Shown piece by piece: positions 19,701 through 30,645 of a stretch of DNA of 64,000 nucleotides; position 1 is the first letter of the stretch; each line of letters opens with the position of its first letter. Under the pieces are notes generated by a model, which was not told the origin of the DNA, ran no database searches, and worked only from the letters and a program-made list of their open reading frames with translations. The stretch lies in NCBI RefSeq assembly GCF_001514535.1, contig NZ_BCNO01000001.1, forward strand, positions 634,776 to 698,775, read 5' to 3'. Source of the stretch: Thermodesulfovibrio aggregans. Its GTDB lineage: Bacteria; Nitrospirota; Thermodesulfovibrionia; Thermodesulfovibrionales; Thermodesulfovibrionaceae. The translations under genes were made by a program, and so were the position numbers.

Positions 19701-20242
19701 CCTTCAGATTCTGTTTTCTTAAGTTTATATAGTGAAATTCCAGCACATTCCTCTAAAAGAGACTTTCTCTGGGAAGGCTTTGATAAAATTTCACTAATTT
19801 TAATCTGGTCAATTATTGAGTATGTCCTTATGTCAACTCCCTGTGAAAGGAATATTTCTTTTATATCTTTAAGTCTTGCCTGTTTTCCATTAATTATGAA
19901 AAAAGATTCTCCTGTCCTGTAAAATCTTCTTTTTATTTCAATTAATTCAGCCTCTGGTTGTCCTCCATTTTCTGATTCCTTTAGAGATTTCACGAGAATT
20001 GTTACTTCAGCAATGCCTTTTTCTTTCTTGGTTTGAGAGCCCTGAAAGATGACTTCTTCCATTTTTTCGCCTCTCAGGATGCGGGGATTGTGCTCTCCAA
20101 GTACCCATCTGAAGGCATCAACAATATTGCTCTTGCCTGCTCCATTTGGACCAACAAAGCAGGTTATTCCTTCATTAAGTTCTATTCTTGTTTTTTCAGG
20201 GAAAGATTTAAATCCGTTTAGTTCAACCCATTTAATCTGCAT
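16787..20242 (-). CDS. smc: Chromosome segregation protein SMC
   Basis: 1151-aa condensin ATPase that folds and separates chromosomes. The N-terminal head has Walker A GPNGAGKS (about residues 32-39). Two long coiled coils (about 165-500 and 640-990) flank a hinge (about 510-630). The C-terminal head carries the ABC signature LLSGGEKTLTALAF (about 1054-1067) and Walker B ICILDEVDAPLDDVN. Length is normal. It is divergent from dsrA, with about 150 bases between them, and overlaps glcD. ScpA/ScpB are not in the window. Confidence 0.95.
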   Translation of the reverse strand: MQIKWVELNGFKSFPEKTRIELNEGITCFVGPNGAGKSNIVDAFRWVLGEHNPRILRGEKMEEVIFQGSQTKKEKGIAEVTILVKSLKESENGGQPEAELIEIKRRFYRTGESFFIINGKQARLKDIKEIFLSQGVDIRTYSIIDQIKISEILSKPSQRKSLLEECAGISLYKLKKTESEGKLQLAQENLQRIEDIINELKRQYSLLERQAKKAEKFKKIMEELKNLELKVSKTESLTLLEEIKKIQEDIQVLENKQSELKEENTKVLNKIKDQKNKIFHIETSIQEEEKQLKQKEMEKAKSENQQALLIQEKKNREELINKLQQETSTLDKEIEKITDDLKKASVEYAENEENISSLEKEISEREKALIDFYKEINDIEKELEKNRKILFNLTTELANKKNYYHSIKKSLENTQNRFNSINMRKKEINEKINQLEMDIQKIQYDIKKLQEKLHSENQRKNTVQNQLSQLEKEIEIKTQLIIEKKKKEAAISGKIEALSAEIWQENKNYKLLFECIDVSAEVEELIEALLEEKLKASVIENIEVIRNYKSKSWFLLKNNINLQTINNDHEGPQNAQKVKDFIKIKEPGIPEEIFDNVYIVKNLEEAIQIKKEFPNSIFVTKDGVVLFQDGFIKTGKTLDLLKKKRMFEDLNREKIEISKQIESLQREIDKMQNLKQQLKEELENMRSKISQIQKEVFKAEEKYKGINRELEQTKQRLKYLENEEKFIQNEISNSTKLLEKTRFEIEELNSGIDELESKIENLKNKQKEVFQKNEVQKEELSNKKIMLSTLKERQHNKTKEINRLNEESKKLFMKKQKNEKEIEQSLIRVSQIEKEKTDILRKIETLSFEIEKIKKQRDELYATLQKEREDLTEMEKNYQSINEKLQQITAEIGDKKTLEGERKIKLENLWQEIYNIYGIDIIKEEIETVEEPDTFKPQIAKLKNQLKDIGAVDIEILKEYEEVKERYEFLIKQRQDIVTSIEELQEAIKKINSLTKRKLRETFNLLQERFKNLFIELFEGGKAEIMLTDENNILDSEIEIRVQPPGKKTGNINLLSGGEKTLTALAFVFACFSIRPSAICILDEVDAPLDDVNTLRLRKLIRELSKNTQFLIITHNKLMMEIADYIYGVTMQEEGVSSVISLELKEAEVYA

Positions 20243-20331
20243 TAGAATATTTTAGCTTATTTTGCTTTTAAAAGCTTTAATGTAAGCATAAATTTTTTTT
20301 ATTTGACCAAATAGGCATAACTATTTTACTG

Positions 20332-20360
20332 TTGATAGACACGAATTTTTATGCTATAAT
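20332..20360 (+). promoter_or_regulatory. Promoter of dsrAB
   Basis: TTGATA at 20332-20337 and a perfect TATAAT at 20355-20360 are separated by 17 bases. The ATG of dsrA follows 30 bases later behind AGGAGG. This is the best sigma-70 type promoter in the window and fits the high expression expected for sulfite reductase. Confidence 0.75.
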
Positions 20361-20389
20361 TTCAAAAAATCTTAAAGCAGGAGGAAACT

Positions 20390-21598
20390 ATGACGAAGAA
20401 GTATGACACACCTTTATTGGATGAGCTTGAAAAGGGTCCTTTCCCGAGCTTTGTTACGGAAATCAAGAAAGCAGCTGCTAAAAATCCTATGGCTGCTGAT
20501 GAGCTTGGTCAGTTAGAAAAAAGTATGAGAGACAAAGTAACTTACTGGAAACATGGTGGAATCGTTGGTGTAAGAGGATACGGAGGAGGTGTTATTGGAA
20601 GATATTCCCAGTTAGCTGATGAGTTTCCAGGTGTTGCTCACTTCCACACAGTTCGTGTTAATCAACCAGCAGGATTATTTTATACCTCTGAAACAATCAG
20701 ATTTATTTGTGACCTCTGGGACAAATATGGAAGTGGATTAACAAACTTCCATGGTTCTACAGGTGATATGGTCTTATTAGGAACTGTAACAGATAATCTT
20801 GAGCCTCTTGCAACAATTCTTAGCTTGAATGGATTTGATCTTGGTGGTTCTGGTTCCGCAATGAGAACGCCAAGCTGTTGCGTTGGACCAGCAAGATGTG
20901 AATGGTCAATGATTGACACCCTTGATATTACCTATGATTTAACTCAGGAATTTCAGGATGAACTTCACAGACCACAGTTCCCATATAAATTCAAAATTAA
21001 AACAGTTGGCTGTCCAGTTGACTGTAATGCCTCAATTGCCCGTGCAGATCTTTCAATAATCGGAACATGGAAAGGTCCAATAGAGATTGATCAGGACAGA
21101 GTTAGAGACTATGCAAAGAAAGGTGTTAACATTCAGGAAGAGATAGTTAATTTCTGTCCTGGAAAGTGCATAACATGGGATGGAAACAATCTTGCAATAA
21201 ACAATAGTGATTGTTTACATTGCATGCACTGTATCACAAAACTTGCAGGTGCTTTAAAGCCAACACCACCATTTGGTGCAGTAATTCTGATCGGTGCAAA
21301 AGCACCATTTGTTATAGGTGCAACTCTTTCATGGGTAATTGTTCCATTTATGGAGTTGAAACCACCTTATCAGGAACTTAAAGATATGATTAGAAATATG
21401 TGGGATTGGTGGAATGAATATGGAAAGAACAGAGAGAGGATTGGTGAGCTCATAATTCGTCGTGGTATGAGAGAGTTCCTTGAAGTATGCGGACTTGAGC
21501 CAACACCTGAGATGGTCAAAGAGCCAAGAAATGATCCATTCTGGTTCTGGAAAGAAGAGGATCTTGAAAAGAAACCTTGGGAAGAATTTTTAAAATAA
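20390..21598 (+). CDS. dsrA: Dissimilatory sulfite reductase subunit alpha
   Basis: 402-aa subunit of the siroheme enzyme that reduces sulfite in the cytoplasm, the last step of sulfate respiration. The siroheme/4Fe-4S ligands are in CCVGPARC (about residues 163-169) and GCPVDC (about 208-212). A ferredoxin-like insert follows with CPGKC and CLHCMHC (about 255-285). Sequences around CCVGPARCEWS are diagnostic for DsrA. It is the first gene of dsrABD, spaced 24 bases before dsrB. Confidence 0.97.
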   Translation: MTKKYDTPLLDELEKGPFPSFVTEIKKAAAKNPMAADELGQLEKSMRDKVTYWKHGGIVGVRGYGGGVIGRYSQLADEFPGVAHFHTVRVNQPAGLFYTSETIRFICDLWDKYGSGLTNFHGSTGDMVLLGTVTDNLEPLATILSLNGFDLGGSGSAMRTPSCCVGPARCEWSMIDTLDITYDLTQEFQDELHRPQFPYKFKIKTVGCPVDCNASIARADLSIIGTWKGPIEIDQDRVRDYAKKGVNIQEEIVNFCPGKCITWDGNNLAINNSDCLHCMHCITKLAGALKPTPPFGAVILIGAKAPFVIGATLSWVIVPFMELKPPYQELKDMIRNMWDWWNEYGKNRERIGELIIRRGMREFLEVCGLEPTPEMVKEPRNDPFWFWKEEDLEKKPWEEFLK

Positions 21599-21622
21599 AA
21601 CAATAAAATAAGGAGGTTAAAA

Positions 21623-22738
21623 ATGGGTGAAATTCCGGAGAAATTCTTTATACCTGATGTAGTAGATGTAAAACAGAGGAAAACAGATATAGGACCGCCT
21701 CATTACAGCAATTTTTTACCACCTGTAATTAAGAAAAACTATGGTAACTGGAAAACTCATGAAATTTTGAGCCCTGGTTTAATGGTTCATATAGCAAACT
21801 CTGGTGATAAAATCTGGACAGTAAGAGTAGCCTCTCCAAGGCTTCTTAGTACAGATACATTAAGAGAGATTGCTGACATTGCAGATAAATACTGTGATGG
21901 ATATTTCAGATTTACAACAAGAAACAACATTGAGTTTCTTGTTTCTGATGAGTCAAAAGTACAGCCATTGATTGATGAACTCAATGCAAAGAAATTCATG
22001 ATTGGTGGTATTGGCTCTAGAGTAAGTAATATTGTTCATACACAGGGATGGATTCACTGCCATTCGGCAGCCGTTGATGCATCTGCTCTTGTTAAAGCGA
22101 TAATGGATGAATTTGCTGACTACTTCACAACAAAAGAAACTCCTAACAAGGTAAGATTTGCTGTTGCTTGTTGTACAAACATGTGTGGTGCAGTTCACTG
22201 TTCAGATATAGCCTATGTTGGAATTCACAGAAAACTTCCAAGAATTGACCATGATAATTTCAAAAACGTCTGTGAGCTTCCAACAACAATGGCTGCTTGT
22301 CCAACTGCGGCAATAACTCCTGATCCAGCAAAGAAATCAATAAAGATTAATCCAGAAAAATGCATGTATTGTGGTAACTGCTTCTCAGTCTGTCCAGCAC
22401 TTCCCATTGCAGACCCAGAGAATGACGGTGTTGCAATAGTTGTTGGTGGAAAGGTTGGTAACCTTAGAAAGCCACCAATGTTCTCAAAACTTGCAGTTGC
22501 CTATCTGCCAAACAATCCACCAAGATGGCCTGAAGTAGTAAAGGCAACAAGAAAAATCTTTGATGCCTATATAGCTGGTGCAAAGAAGCATGAAAGAGTA
22601 GGTGAATGGATTGAAAGAATAGGCTGGGAAAAATTCTTTGCAGTGACAGGCTTGCCATTCACATTCCAGCACATTGACGACTGGACATATGCATTTAAGA
22701 CCTTCAGAACTACAACACAGTTTAAGTGGACTAAGTAA
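21623..22738 (+). CDS. dsrB: Dissimilatory sulfite reductase subunit beta
   Basis: 371-aa partner of DsrA that holds the catalytic siroheme in the heterotetramer. The cluster ligands appear in CCTNMCGAVHC (about residues 182-192) and CPTAAI. The ferredoxin domain shows CMYCGNCFSVCPALP (about 247-261). It starts at ATG 21623 behind GGAGG and is followed by a hairpin before dsrD. Confidence 0.97.
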   Translation: MGEIPEKFFIPDVVDVKQRKTDIGPPHYSNFLPPVIKKNYGNWKTHEILSPGLMVHIANSGDKIWTVRVASPRLLSTDTLREIADIADKYCDGYFRFTTRNNIEFLVSDESKVQPLIDELNAKKFMIGGIGSRVSNIVHTQGWIHCHSAAVDASALVKAIMDEFADYFTTKETPNKVRFAVACCTNMCGAVHCSDIAYVGIHRKLPRIDHDNFKNVCELPTTMAACPTAAITPDPAKKSIKINPEKCMYCGNCFSVCPALPIADPENDGVAIVVGGKVGNLRKPPMFSKLAVAYLPNNPPRWPEVVKATRKIFDAYIAGAKKHERVGEWIERIGWEKFFAVTGLPFTFQHIDDWTYAFKTFRTTTQFKWTK

Positions 22739-22745
22739 ACAAATA

Positions 22746-22774
22746 GGGGAGGCTTTTGCCTCCCTTATTATTTT
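22746..22774 (+). terminator. Hairpin between dsrB and dsrD
   Basis: GGGGAGGC and GCCTCCC arms around a TTTT loop, followed by TTATTATTTTT. It probably attenuates transcription so that dsrD is made at a different level from dsrAB. Confidence 0.75.
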
Positions 22775-22796
22775 TATTGAAAGGAGTGTGATTTAA

Positions 22797-23021
22797 ATGG
22801 ACAAAGAGGAACTCAAAAAAGCAATTTATCAACTTATTGAACAATCAGCAGGTAAAAAGAAATATAAACAGGCAGATGTAATAAAGCATTTTAGGCAGCA
22901 GGGCATTCCAGATGCTGAAACAAAAGCAGCAATAAGAGAACTTATTGATGCAGGAGATTTAATTTACACATACTTTGGTGGAAGCTATATAGAACTTGGA
23001 GAAAAACGTAAGGGAGCATAA
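22797..23021 (+). CDS. dsrD: DsrD
   Basis: 74-residue winged-helix protein typical of sulfate-reducing (not sulfur-oxidising) dsr loci. The sequence QADVIKHFRQQGIP and the closing YTYFGGSYIEL match the family. DsrD has been reported to stimulate sulfite reductase activity. Its presence supports the reductive direction of the pathway. ATG 22797 is preceded by AAAGGAG. Confidence 0.95.
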   Translation: MDKEELKKAIYQLIEQSAGKKKYKQADVIKHFRQQGIPDAETKAAIRELIDAGDLIYTYFGGSYIELGEKRKGA

Positions 23022-23050
23022 TCAAATCATTTAATAAAAAATTTTTTAAA

Positions 23051-23077
23051 GGAGGGAGAAGTCCCTCCTTTTTTATT
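23051..23077 (+). terminator. Terminator after dsrD
   Basis: GGAGGGA and TCCCTCC arms around a short GAAG loop with a following TTTTTTA tract, ending the dsr transcript ten bases before the next start codon. Confidence 0.85.
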
Positions 23078-23085
23078 TATGTGTC

Positions 23086-23556
23086 ATGAATTATTTAACT
23101 TCTATTTCAATTGAAGTTCTTAAAAAACTTTCCATAGCTGAAAAAACCCTTTCAACTGCTGAATCCTGTACAGGTGGTCTTATAGCATCTACTATTACCG
23201 ATGTCCCGGGCGCAAGTAAAGTTTTTGTTGGTGGAGTTGTTGTATATGCTACAGAAATGAAGCATAAACTTCTTGGAATTTCAGATAAAGTTTTCAATTA
23301 TGGAGTAATCTCTGCAGAGATGGCTGAAGCTATGTCTGTGGCAGTTAGATCTCTTACAGGTTCGGATTATTCCATTGCAACAACAGGGAATCTTGGTCCT
23401 GATACAATGGAGGGAAAACCAAGAGGATTAATTTACATTGCTGTTGCAACACCTGAAAAAGTTTATGTAAAAGAACTTCATCTTCAAGGTGATAGACTAT
23501 CAAACAAAATCGAAGCAACTTTTGAGGCCTTGAAACTTCTTATAGAAGTGTTATAA
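23086..23556 (+). CDS. CinA C-terminal type nicotinamide-nucleotide amidase
   Basis: 156 aa matching the stand-alone CinA amidase domain (PncC), which deamidates NMN to NaMN. The signature STAESCTGGLIAS (residues about 20-32) holds the catalytic Ser and Thr, and the central part has ATTGNLGPDTMEGKPRG. There is no ribosome binding site of note between the terminator and the ATG. The N-terminal molybdopterin-like domain of full CinA is absent, which is normal for PncC. Confidence 0.88.
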   Translation: MNYLTSISIEVLKKLSIAEKTLSTAESCTGGLIASTITDVPGASKVFVGGVVVYATEMKHKLLGISDKVFNYGVISAEMAEAMSVAVRSLTGSDYSIATTGNLGPDTMEGKPRGLIYIAVATPEKVYVKELHLQGDRLSNKIEATFEALKLLIEVL

Positions 23557-23659
23557 TTAAAATAAAAATTTAGTTCTGTCACAGTAAACAAAAAGTAAAG
23601 CTTGAAGTGATTATTCCAATCCTGGTTTGATAAAAATTTATCAGAGACGGAGGTTTTAA

Positions 23660-25672
<2,013 letters not shown>

Positions 25673-25675
25673 GAG

Positions 25676-26116
25676 TTGTATAAATTTAGAATTATATATC
25701 CGGGAAGAACAAAAGCTAAATTCATAAAAGAAGGAATTGAGCACTATATTAAACTTTTAAGTCCCTATGCAAAGGTTGAGCTAATTGAGCTAAGAGAAGG
25801 ACAGGGAAACAAAGACAGGATAATTTACGAAGAATCAAAGCAGATTCTTAATTCAGTAAAAGAGAGATTTATACTTTTACACATACAGGGACAACTGCTT
25901 GATTCTTTAGAATTTGCAAATTTAATAAGAGACAGAGCATTACATGAATTTGTTATCGGTGGAGTTTATGGAGTAAGTGATAAAGTTGTAGACTCAGCAT
26001 TTTTTAAACTTTCTCTTTCTCCTCTGACTTTTACACACGAACTAAGTAGACTCGTTCTTTTTGAGCAGCTTTACAGAGCGATTACAATAATTTACGGCAA
26101 AAGTTATCACTACTGA
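25676..26116 (+). CDS. rlmH: 23S rRNA pseudouridine1915 N3-methyltransferase
   Basis: 146-aa SPOUT methyltransferase. The C-terminal knot region FVIGGVYGVSD and the end LSRLVLFEQLYRAITIIYGKSYHY are diagnostic. It starts at TTG 25676, three bases after the ligA stop, with GAG overlapping as a weak ribosome binding site; coupling to ligA is likely. Confidence 0.93.
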   Translation: MYKFRIIYPGRTKAKFIKEGIEHYIKLLSPYAKVELIELREGQGNKDRIIYEESKQILNSVKERFILLHIQGQLLDSLEFANLIRDRALHEFVIGGVYGVSDKVVDSAFFKLSLSPLTFTHELSRLVLFEQLYRAITIIYGKSYHY

Positions 26117-26117
26117 G

Positions 26118-26201
26118 TTATTTACCATAAAAGCCAAATATTGCGATAAGAATGCTTATAAAAGTAATTTTTCCCCATAGCCTCGTTTCTAATTCAGGCA
26201 T
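26118..26201 (-). CDS. Possible 27-aa membrane peptide
   Basis: An ATG seven bases after the Trm112-like stop opens 27 codons: a short polar start (MPELETRLWGK) and then a hydrophobic stretch ITFISILIAIFGFYG suited to one membrane helix. No clear ribosome binding site is visible, so it would depend on the upstream gene. It could be chance, and conservation in related genomes would decide. Confidence 0.3.
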   Translation of the reverse strand: MPELETRLWGKITFISILIAIFGFYGK

Positions 26202-26207
26202 GAAAAA

Positions 26208-26393
26208 TTATAACTTAGTTTCTTTTTCAATAGGAATAGCCTCTTCAATTAATAAAATCGGTATATCTTCTCTAATTGGATAATAGACAGAACATTTCTG
26301 ACAGATAAGTCTCTGTTTGTCTTCCTCATAAATTAGCTCACTCTTACATTTAGGACAAACTATTATCTCAAGTAACTCTTTACTCAAAGTCAT
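26208..26393 (-). CDS. Trm112-family zinc-ribbon protein
   Basis: 61 aa with CPKC and CQKC pairs (about residues 13-16 and 31-34) and the typical LLEIIVCPKCKSEL start and YPIREDIPILL segment. Bacterial Trm112/YcaR-like proteins are thought to be small partners or stabilisers of methyltransferases. The start overlaps the 3' end of gltX by 14 bases, so the two form one transcript. Confidence 0.85.
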   Translation of the reverse strand: MTLSKELLEIIVCPKCKSELIYEEDKQRLICQKCSVYYPIREDIPILLIEEAIPIEKETKL

Positions 26394-27780
26394 TCAGAAT
26401 CCTCCTTAGTCTTTTAAGTGTTTTGTCTTTACCAACAATTTCAAGAACCTCGTATATTCCGGGACTTACAGTGTTACCAGTTATTGCTACTCTTACAGGC
26501 TGTGCTACTTGACCAAGTTTCAATCCCTTTTCGTTAACAATATTCATGAATATTTTCTCTATGTTATCCTGCGTAAAGTCCTCAAGTTCAGCGAGTTTAG
26601 CTGTGACTTCTTTAAGTATTGGAATAGTGTCAGAGGTTATATGTTTTTCTTTTGCCTTCGGATCAATGTCCACATAATCTAAGAAATAATATCTCATTGC
26701 ATTGGCAAGTTCTTTAAGAGTTCTACATCTTTCCTTAAGTGATTTTATAGCTTTACAGACCCATTCTAAATCAATAGTTTCATTTTCTTTGAGATATCCC
26801 TCTTTTATAAGAAAAGGCTTTACAAGTTCAAAAAGCTTTTCCTCTGGAGTTAATTTTATATATTCACTGTTTAACCATAAAAGTTTTTCTGAATCGAAAA
26901 CAGCATTTGCCTTTCCTACATGTTCTAAATCGAAATATTTTATTAATTCTTCCCTTGTAAAAATCTCTTGATCTCCATGAGACCAACCAAGACGGGCAAG
27001 ATAATTAACAACCGCATCTGAGATATATCCCTCATCTCTGTAGGCAAGAACACTTGTGGCACCGTGCCTTTTACTTAAGCGGGATCTGTCTTTCCCAAGA
27101 ATCATTGGAATATGGGCAAACTCTGGTGGATTAATCCCAAGAGCACGGTAAATATGAATCTGCTTTGGAGTATTATTTAGATGATCTTCACCTCTTATGA
27201 CATGCGTAATTTCCATCTCATAGTCATCAACTACAACGCAGAAATTGTATGTAGGAGTTCCATCACTTCTAAGTATTACAAGATCTTCAAGCTCGCTATT
27301 TTTAAATGTAACAGTTCCTTTAACAATATCATTAATTACTGTTTCGCCTTCCAGTGGCATTTTAAACCGAATTGCAAATGGTTTATCAAGAGGTTCTACA
27401 ATTTCTCTACAACGTCTGTCATATCTTGGAGGTTTTCCTTCTTTCATAGCCTTTTGCCTTCTTTCTTCCAATTCCTCAGGACTGCAATAGCACCTGTAGG
27501 CTTTACCTTCTTCAAGAAGCTTATAAGCATATTTTTTATAAATTTCCATTCTGTCAGTTTGTCTGAAAGGACCTTCATCCCAGTTAAGTCCAAGCCATTT
27601 TAATGCCTCAATGATTGATTCAATGTATTCTTCAGTAGAACGTGACCTGTCAGTGTCTTCAATTCTTAGGATGAATTTTCCATTATGATGTCTTGCAAAA
27701 AGCCAGTTAAAAAGAGCTGTTCTTGCTCCTCCAATATGAAGATGTCCTGTTGGAGAAGGTGCAAATCTAACTCTTACCAT
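26380..27780 (-). CDS. gltX: Glutamate--tRNA ligase
   Basis: 466-aa class I synthetase charging tRNA-Glu (and possibly tRNA-Gln in organisms lacking glnS). The HIGH motif appears as PSPTGHLHIGGAR (about residues 8-20) and the KMSKS motif as RSRLSKRHG (about 230-238), with the anticodon-binding helical domain at the C-terminus. It is divergent from pilB and starts behind AGGAGG. Confidence 0.96.
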   Translation of the reverse strand: MVRVRFAPSPTGHLHIGGARTALFNWLFARHHNGKFILRIEDTDRSRSTEEYIESIIEALKWLGLNWDEGPFRQTDRMEIYKKYAYKLLEEGKAYRCYCSPEELEERRQKAMKEGKPPRYDRRCREIVEPLDKPFAIRFKMPLEGETVINDIVKGTVTFKNSELEDLVILRSDGTPTYNFCVVVDDYEMEITHVIRGEDHLNNTPKQIHIYRALGINPPEFAHIPMILGKDRSRLSKRHGATSVLAYRDEGYISDAVVNYLARLGWSHGDQEIFTREELIKYFDLEHVGKANAVFDSEKLLWLNSEYIKLTPEEKLFELVKPFLIKEGYLKENETIDLEWVCKAIKSLKERCRTLKELANAMRYYFLDYVDIDPKAKEKHITSDTIPILKEVTAKLAELEDFTQDNIEKIFMNIVNEKGLKLGQVAQPVRVAITGNTVSPGIYEVLEIVGKDKTLKRLRRILNDFE

Positions 27781-27859
27781 TTATCCTCCTAATTTAAGCT
27801 TTGTAATAAATTAGTATACACTTTGGTATAATTTTTATGCTATATTACCACAATAAATT

Positions 27860-29569
27860 ATGAAGTCTCTCACAGGAAAAATACCAATCGGTGCCTTCCT
27901 TTTGAAAAAAGGAAAGATTACAGAGAAACAACTACTTGATGCTCAGGCTCTTCAAAAAATTGAAGGTATAAAAATCGGTGCTGCTTTAATAAAGTTAGGC
28001 TACATAACAGAGGATGAACTTGTAAATGCAATGAGTGAACTTTATGGTTTTCCTGTTTTTAGAATGAATTTACACAAGGTTGATCCAGCAGTCATCAAGC
28101 TTCTTCCAGAGGATTTAATAAAAAAATACAAAATATTACCCTTTTACAGAGAAGGAAACATAGTAAAAGTCCTTACAACTGATCCTGCCAATGAAATAGC
28201 GTTAGAACAGCTTAAGTTTTTTCTAAGTGGCTTTAGAATAATGTTCTATGTTGGGAAGGATTCGGATTTTAAAATTCTGATGAATCAATTTTTTGGTGAA
28301 GAGGAATCGGAGTTTTATACTTCTCAGAATATCAGTGAACTCGTTGAGGTGGTTAGTAAAGAGACTCCTGTAACTGAGAAGGTAGAGGATGTTCGTTTAG
28401 AACAGGAAGGTCCTTTAGTAAAATTTGTTAATCAGATAATTTTAAGTGCCATTTCAAAAAGGGCAAGTGATATTCATATAGAGCCTTTTGAAGACAATAT
28501 ATATGTAAGATACAGGATAGATGGAGTGCTACATGATGTTTTAACTTTACCTTCAAATTTAAAGGGAAAACTAACAACAAGAATTAAGATTATGTCAAAT
28601 CTTGATATATCAGAAAAAAGACTTCCTCAAGATGGAAGAATAAAAGTTAAAATCGGTAAGAGAGAGGTTGATTTCAGGGTCTCCACTCTTCCATCAATAT
28701 ATGGTGAAAAAATTGTCTTAAGAATTCTTGAAAAAGGTTCTCTTCAACTTGACCTAACCCGTCTTGGTTTTGAAGAAGAGTCTCTTAACTATTTTCTTGA
28801 TGCCCTTAGTAAACCTTATGGAATGATACTTGTTACAGGTCCAACTGGTTCGGGAAAAACTACAACTCTTTACTCTGCTTTAATGAGACTAAATAAACCA
28901 GAAGTCAATATCATGACAGTTGAAGATCCTGTTGAATATACTCTCCCAAGAATTACACAGGTTCAGGTTCATGAAGAAATAGGAAGGACATTTGCTCAGG
29001 TACTACGAGCTTTTCTAAGACAGGACCCTGATATAATAATGGTTGGTGAGATAAGAGATTTTGAAACTGCTGAGATTGCTGTAAAGGCAGCTCTTACAGG
29101 ACATCTAGTTCTGAGCACCCTTCATACAAATGATGCACCAAGTACTATTACAAGGTTAGTAAACATGGGGATAGAACCTTTTTTAATATCCTCATCTGTA
29201 ATTTTGATTGTTGCTCAAAGGCTTGCAAGAAAACTATGTGAAAACTGTAAAAAAGAACAGAAATATTCAAAAGATTATTTAATAAAACTTGGTTTTCCTG
29301 AAAGCAGTCTTGATAGATTAAAAATTTATGAGCCAAAGGGATGTCCTGAATGCAATCAAACAGGCTATCGTGGAAGAATAGGACTTTACGAAGTAATGCC
29401 AATAAAAGAAGAAATCAAAGAGTTGATTCTCACAGGTGCCTCTGCTAATGAAATTAAAAAAGAAGCTATAAGAGTTGGTATGATAACTTTGAGGCAGTCA
29501 GGTATTAGAAAAATAATGGCGGGGATAACAAGCATAGAAGAGGTTTTAAGAGTTACTGTGGAGGATTGA
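27860..29569 (+). CDS. pilB: Type IV pilus/type II secretion assembly ATPase (PilB/GspE)
   Basis: 569 aa. The N-terminal T2SSE_N domain (about 5-150) is followed by the hexameric ATPase with Walker A GPTGSGKTT (about 328-336), an Asp box, Walker B MVGEIRDFETAE and the His box LSTLHTNDA. A CxxC zinc site (CENCKKEQ and CPEC) sits near 460 and 495. It powers pilus or pseudopilus assembly at the inner membrane. It heads a run of signalling genes and overlaps the next one (TGATG). TATAAT at 27827 is a likely -10. No pilin or PilC gene follows. Confidence 0.92.
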   Translation: MKSLTGKIPIGAFLLKKGKITEKQLLDAQALQKIEGIKIGAALIKLGYITEDELVNAMSELYGFPVFRMNLHKVDPAVIKLLPEDLIKKYKILPFYREGNIVKVLTTDPANEIALEQLKFFLSGFRIMFYVGKDSDFKILMNQFFGEEESEFYTSQNISELVEVVSKETPVTEKVEDVRLEQEGPLVKFVNQIILSAISKRASDIHIEPFEDNIYVRYRIDGVLHDVLTLPSNLKGKLTTRIKIMSNLDISEKRLPQDGRIKVKIGKREVDFRVSTLPSIYGEKIVLRILEKGSLQLDLTRLGFEEESLNYFLDALSKPYGMILVTGPTGSGKTTTLYSALMRLNKPEVNIMTVEDPVEYTLPRITQVQVHEEIGRTFAQVLRAFLRQDPDIIMVGEIRDFETAEIAVKAALTGHLVLSTLHTNDAPSTITRLVNMGIEPFLISSSVILIVAQRLARKLCENCKKEQKYSKDYLIKLGFPESSLDRLKIYEPKGCPECNQTGYRGRIGLYEVMPIKEEIKELILTGASANEIKKEAIRVGMITLRQSGIRKIMAGITSIEEVLRVTVED

Positions 29570-30645
29570 TGGACAAGCTTGAGATTTTACTTAAAGCTGC
29601 TCCAAAAATAACAAGAGAAAAAAATTTGAATAATCTCATTGAGATTCTTTCTAATCTTGCTAAGGACATGATAGAAGTTGACCGCTGTAGTCTCTTTATT
29701 ATAGATGAACAGAAAAAGGAACTCTATACTATATTTGCTCATGGAGTAAATGAGATTAGAATTCCAATGAATTCTGGCATTGCAGGACATGTAGCAAAAA
29801 CAGGTAAAACTTATGTTACAGAAAATGCTTATAGAAGTAAATTTTTTAATAAGGAAGTTGACAAAATTTTAGGATATAAAACAAGAAATCTTCTTGCTGT
29901 TCCAATTTTTGATTCAAAAGGTAAAGTAATAGGCGTTTATCAGGCAGTAAATAAATCCAGTAAATTCAAAAGCTCAGATATTAAACTGATGAAACTTATT
30001 GCAGAGTTTGCTGCAGCAGCAATTGAAAACATGATGCTTTATGAAAAAATAAAAGAGTTACATAAAAAGTCTCTTATAAAACTATCAAAGGCAGCAGAAT
30101 ATAAGGATCCTGAACCTCCGAACCACTTTATACGAATAGGGTTCATTTCAAGATTAGTTGCAGAAAAACTTGGACTTGATGAAGAAAAATGCGAAATACT
30201 CTTGTTAGCATCAACGATGCATGATATTGGAAAAATTGGAATTCCAGACAGAATTCTTAAAAAATCTGGTAGACTCGAACCTGATGAATGGGAAATAATG
30301 AAAAAACATCCGATTATTGGATATGAACTTCTTTATGATGAAGAAAGTGAACTATTTCAGATAGCAGCTATAATAGCGCTTGAGCATCATGAAAGATGGG
30401 ATGGAAAGGGCTATCCCTTTGGTAAAAAAGAAACAGAAATATCTTTATGGGCAAGAATTGTAAGTATCGTTGACAACTTTGATACTCTTATCACCGAAAA
30501 AGATGAAGGAGAGCCATGGAGTTTAGATATGGCAGTTAATTACATGGAAGCTATGAAAGAAAAAGCATTTGATCCAGAAATTGTTAATATTTTTCTTGGG
30601 AATATGGATAAAGTAATCGAAATATGGGAAAAATACAAGGATTAA
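29569..30645 (+). CDS. GAF-HD-GYP protein, putative cyclic-di-GMP phosphodiesterase
   Basis: ATG 29569 overlaps the pilB stop; a TTG at 29566 is also in frame. The GAF sensor domain covers about residues 20-155. The HD-GYP domain (about 165-358) has the metal ligands in MHDIGKIGIP and HHERWDGKGYPFG. The usual 'DRPYR' stretch after the GYP motif is replaced by EKDEGEPWS, a divergence that may alter substrate or activity. Hydrolysis of c-di-GMP is the family function. The ligand of GAF is unknown. Confidence 0.88.
   Translation: MDKLEILLKAAPKITREKNLNNLIEILSNLAKDMIEVDRCSLFIIDEQKKELYTIFAHGVNEIRIPMNSGIAGHVAKTGKTYVTENAYRSKFFNKEVDKILGYKTRNLLAVPIFDSKGKVIGVYQAVNKSSKFKSSDIKLMKLIAEFAAAAIENMMLYEKIKELHKKSLIKLSKAAEYKDPEPPNHFIRIGFISRLVAEKLGLDEEKCEILLLASTMHDIGKIGIPDRILKKSGRLEPDEWEIMKKHPIIGYELLYDEESELFQIAAIIALEHHERWDGKGYPFGKKETEISLWARIVSIVDNFDTLITEKDEGEPWSLDMAVNYMEAMKEKAFDPEIVNIFLGNMDKVIEIWEKYKD

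Noticed and set aside
26118-26201. Certain call of a membrane peptide gene
   Set aside because: Kept only as a low-confidence feature because no ribosome binding site is visible and 27 codons can arise by chance.
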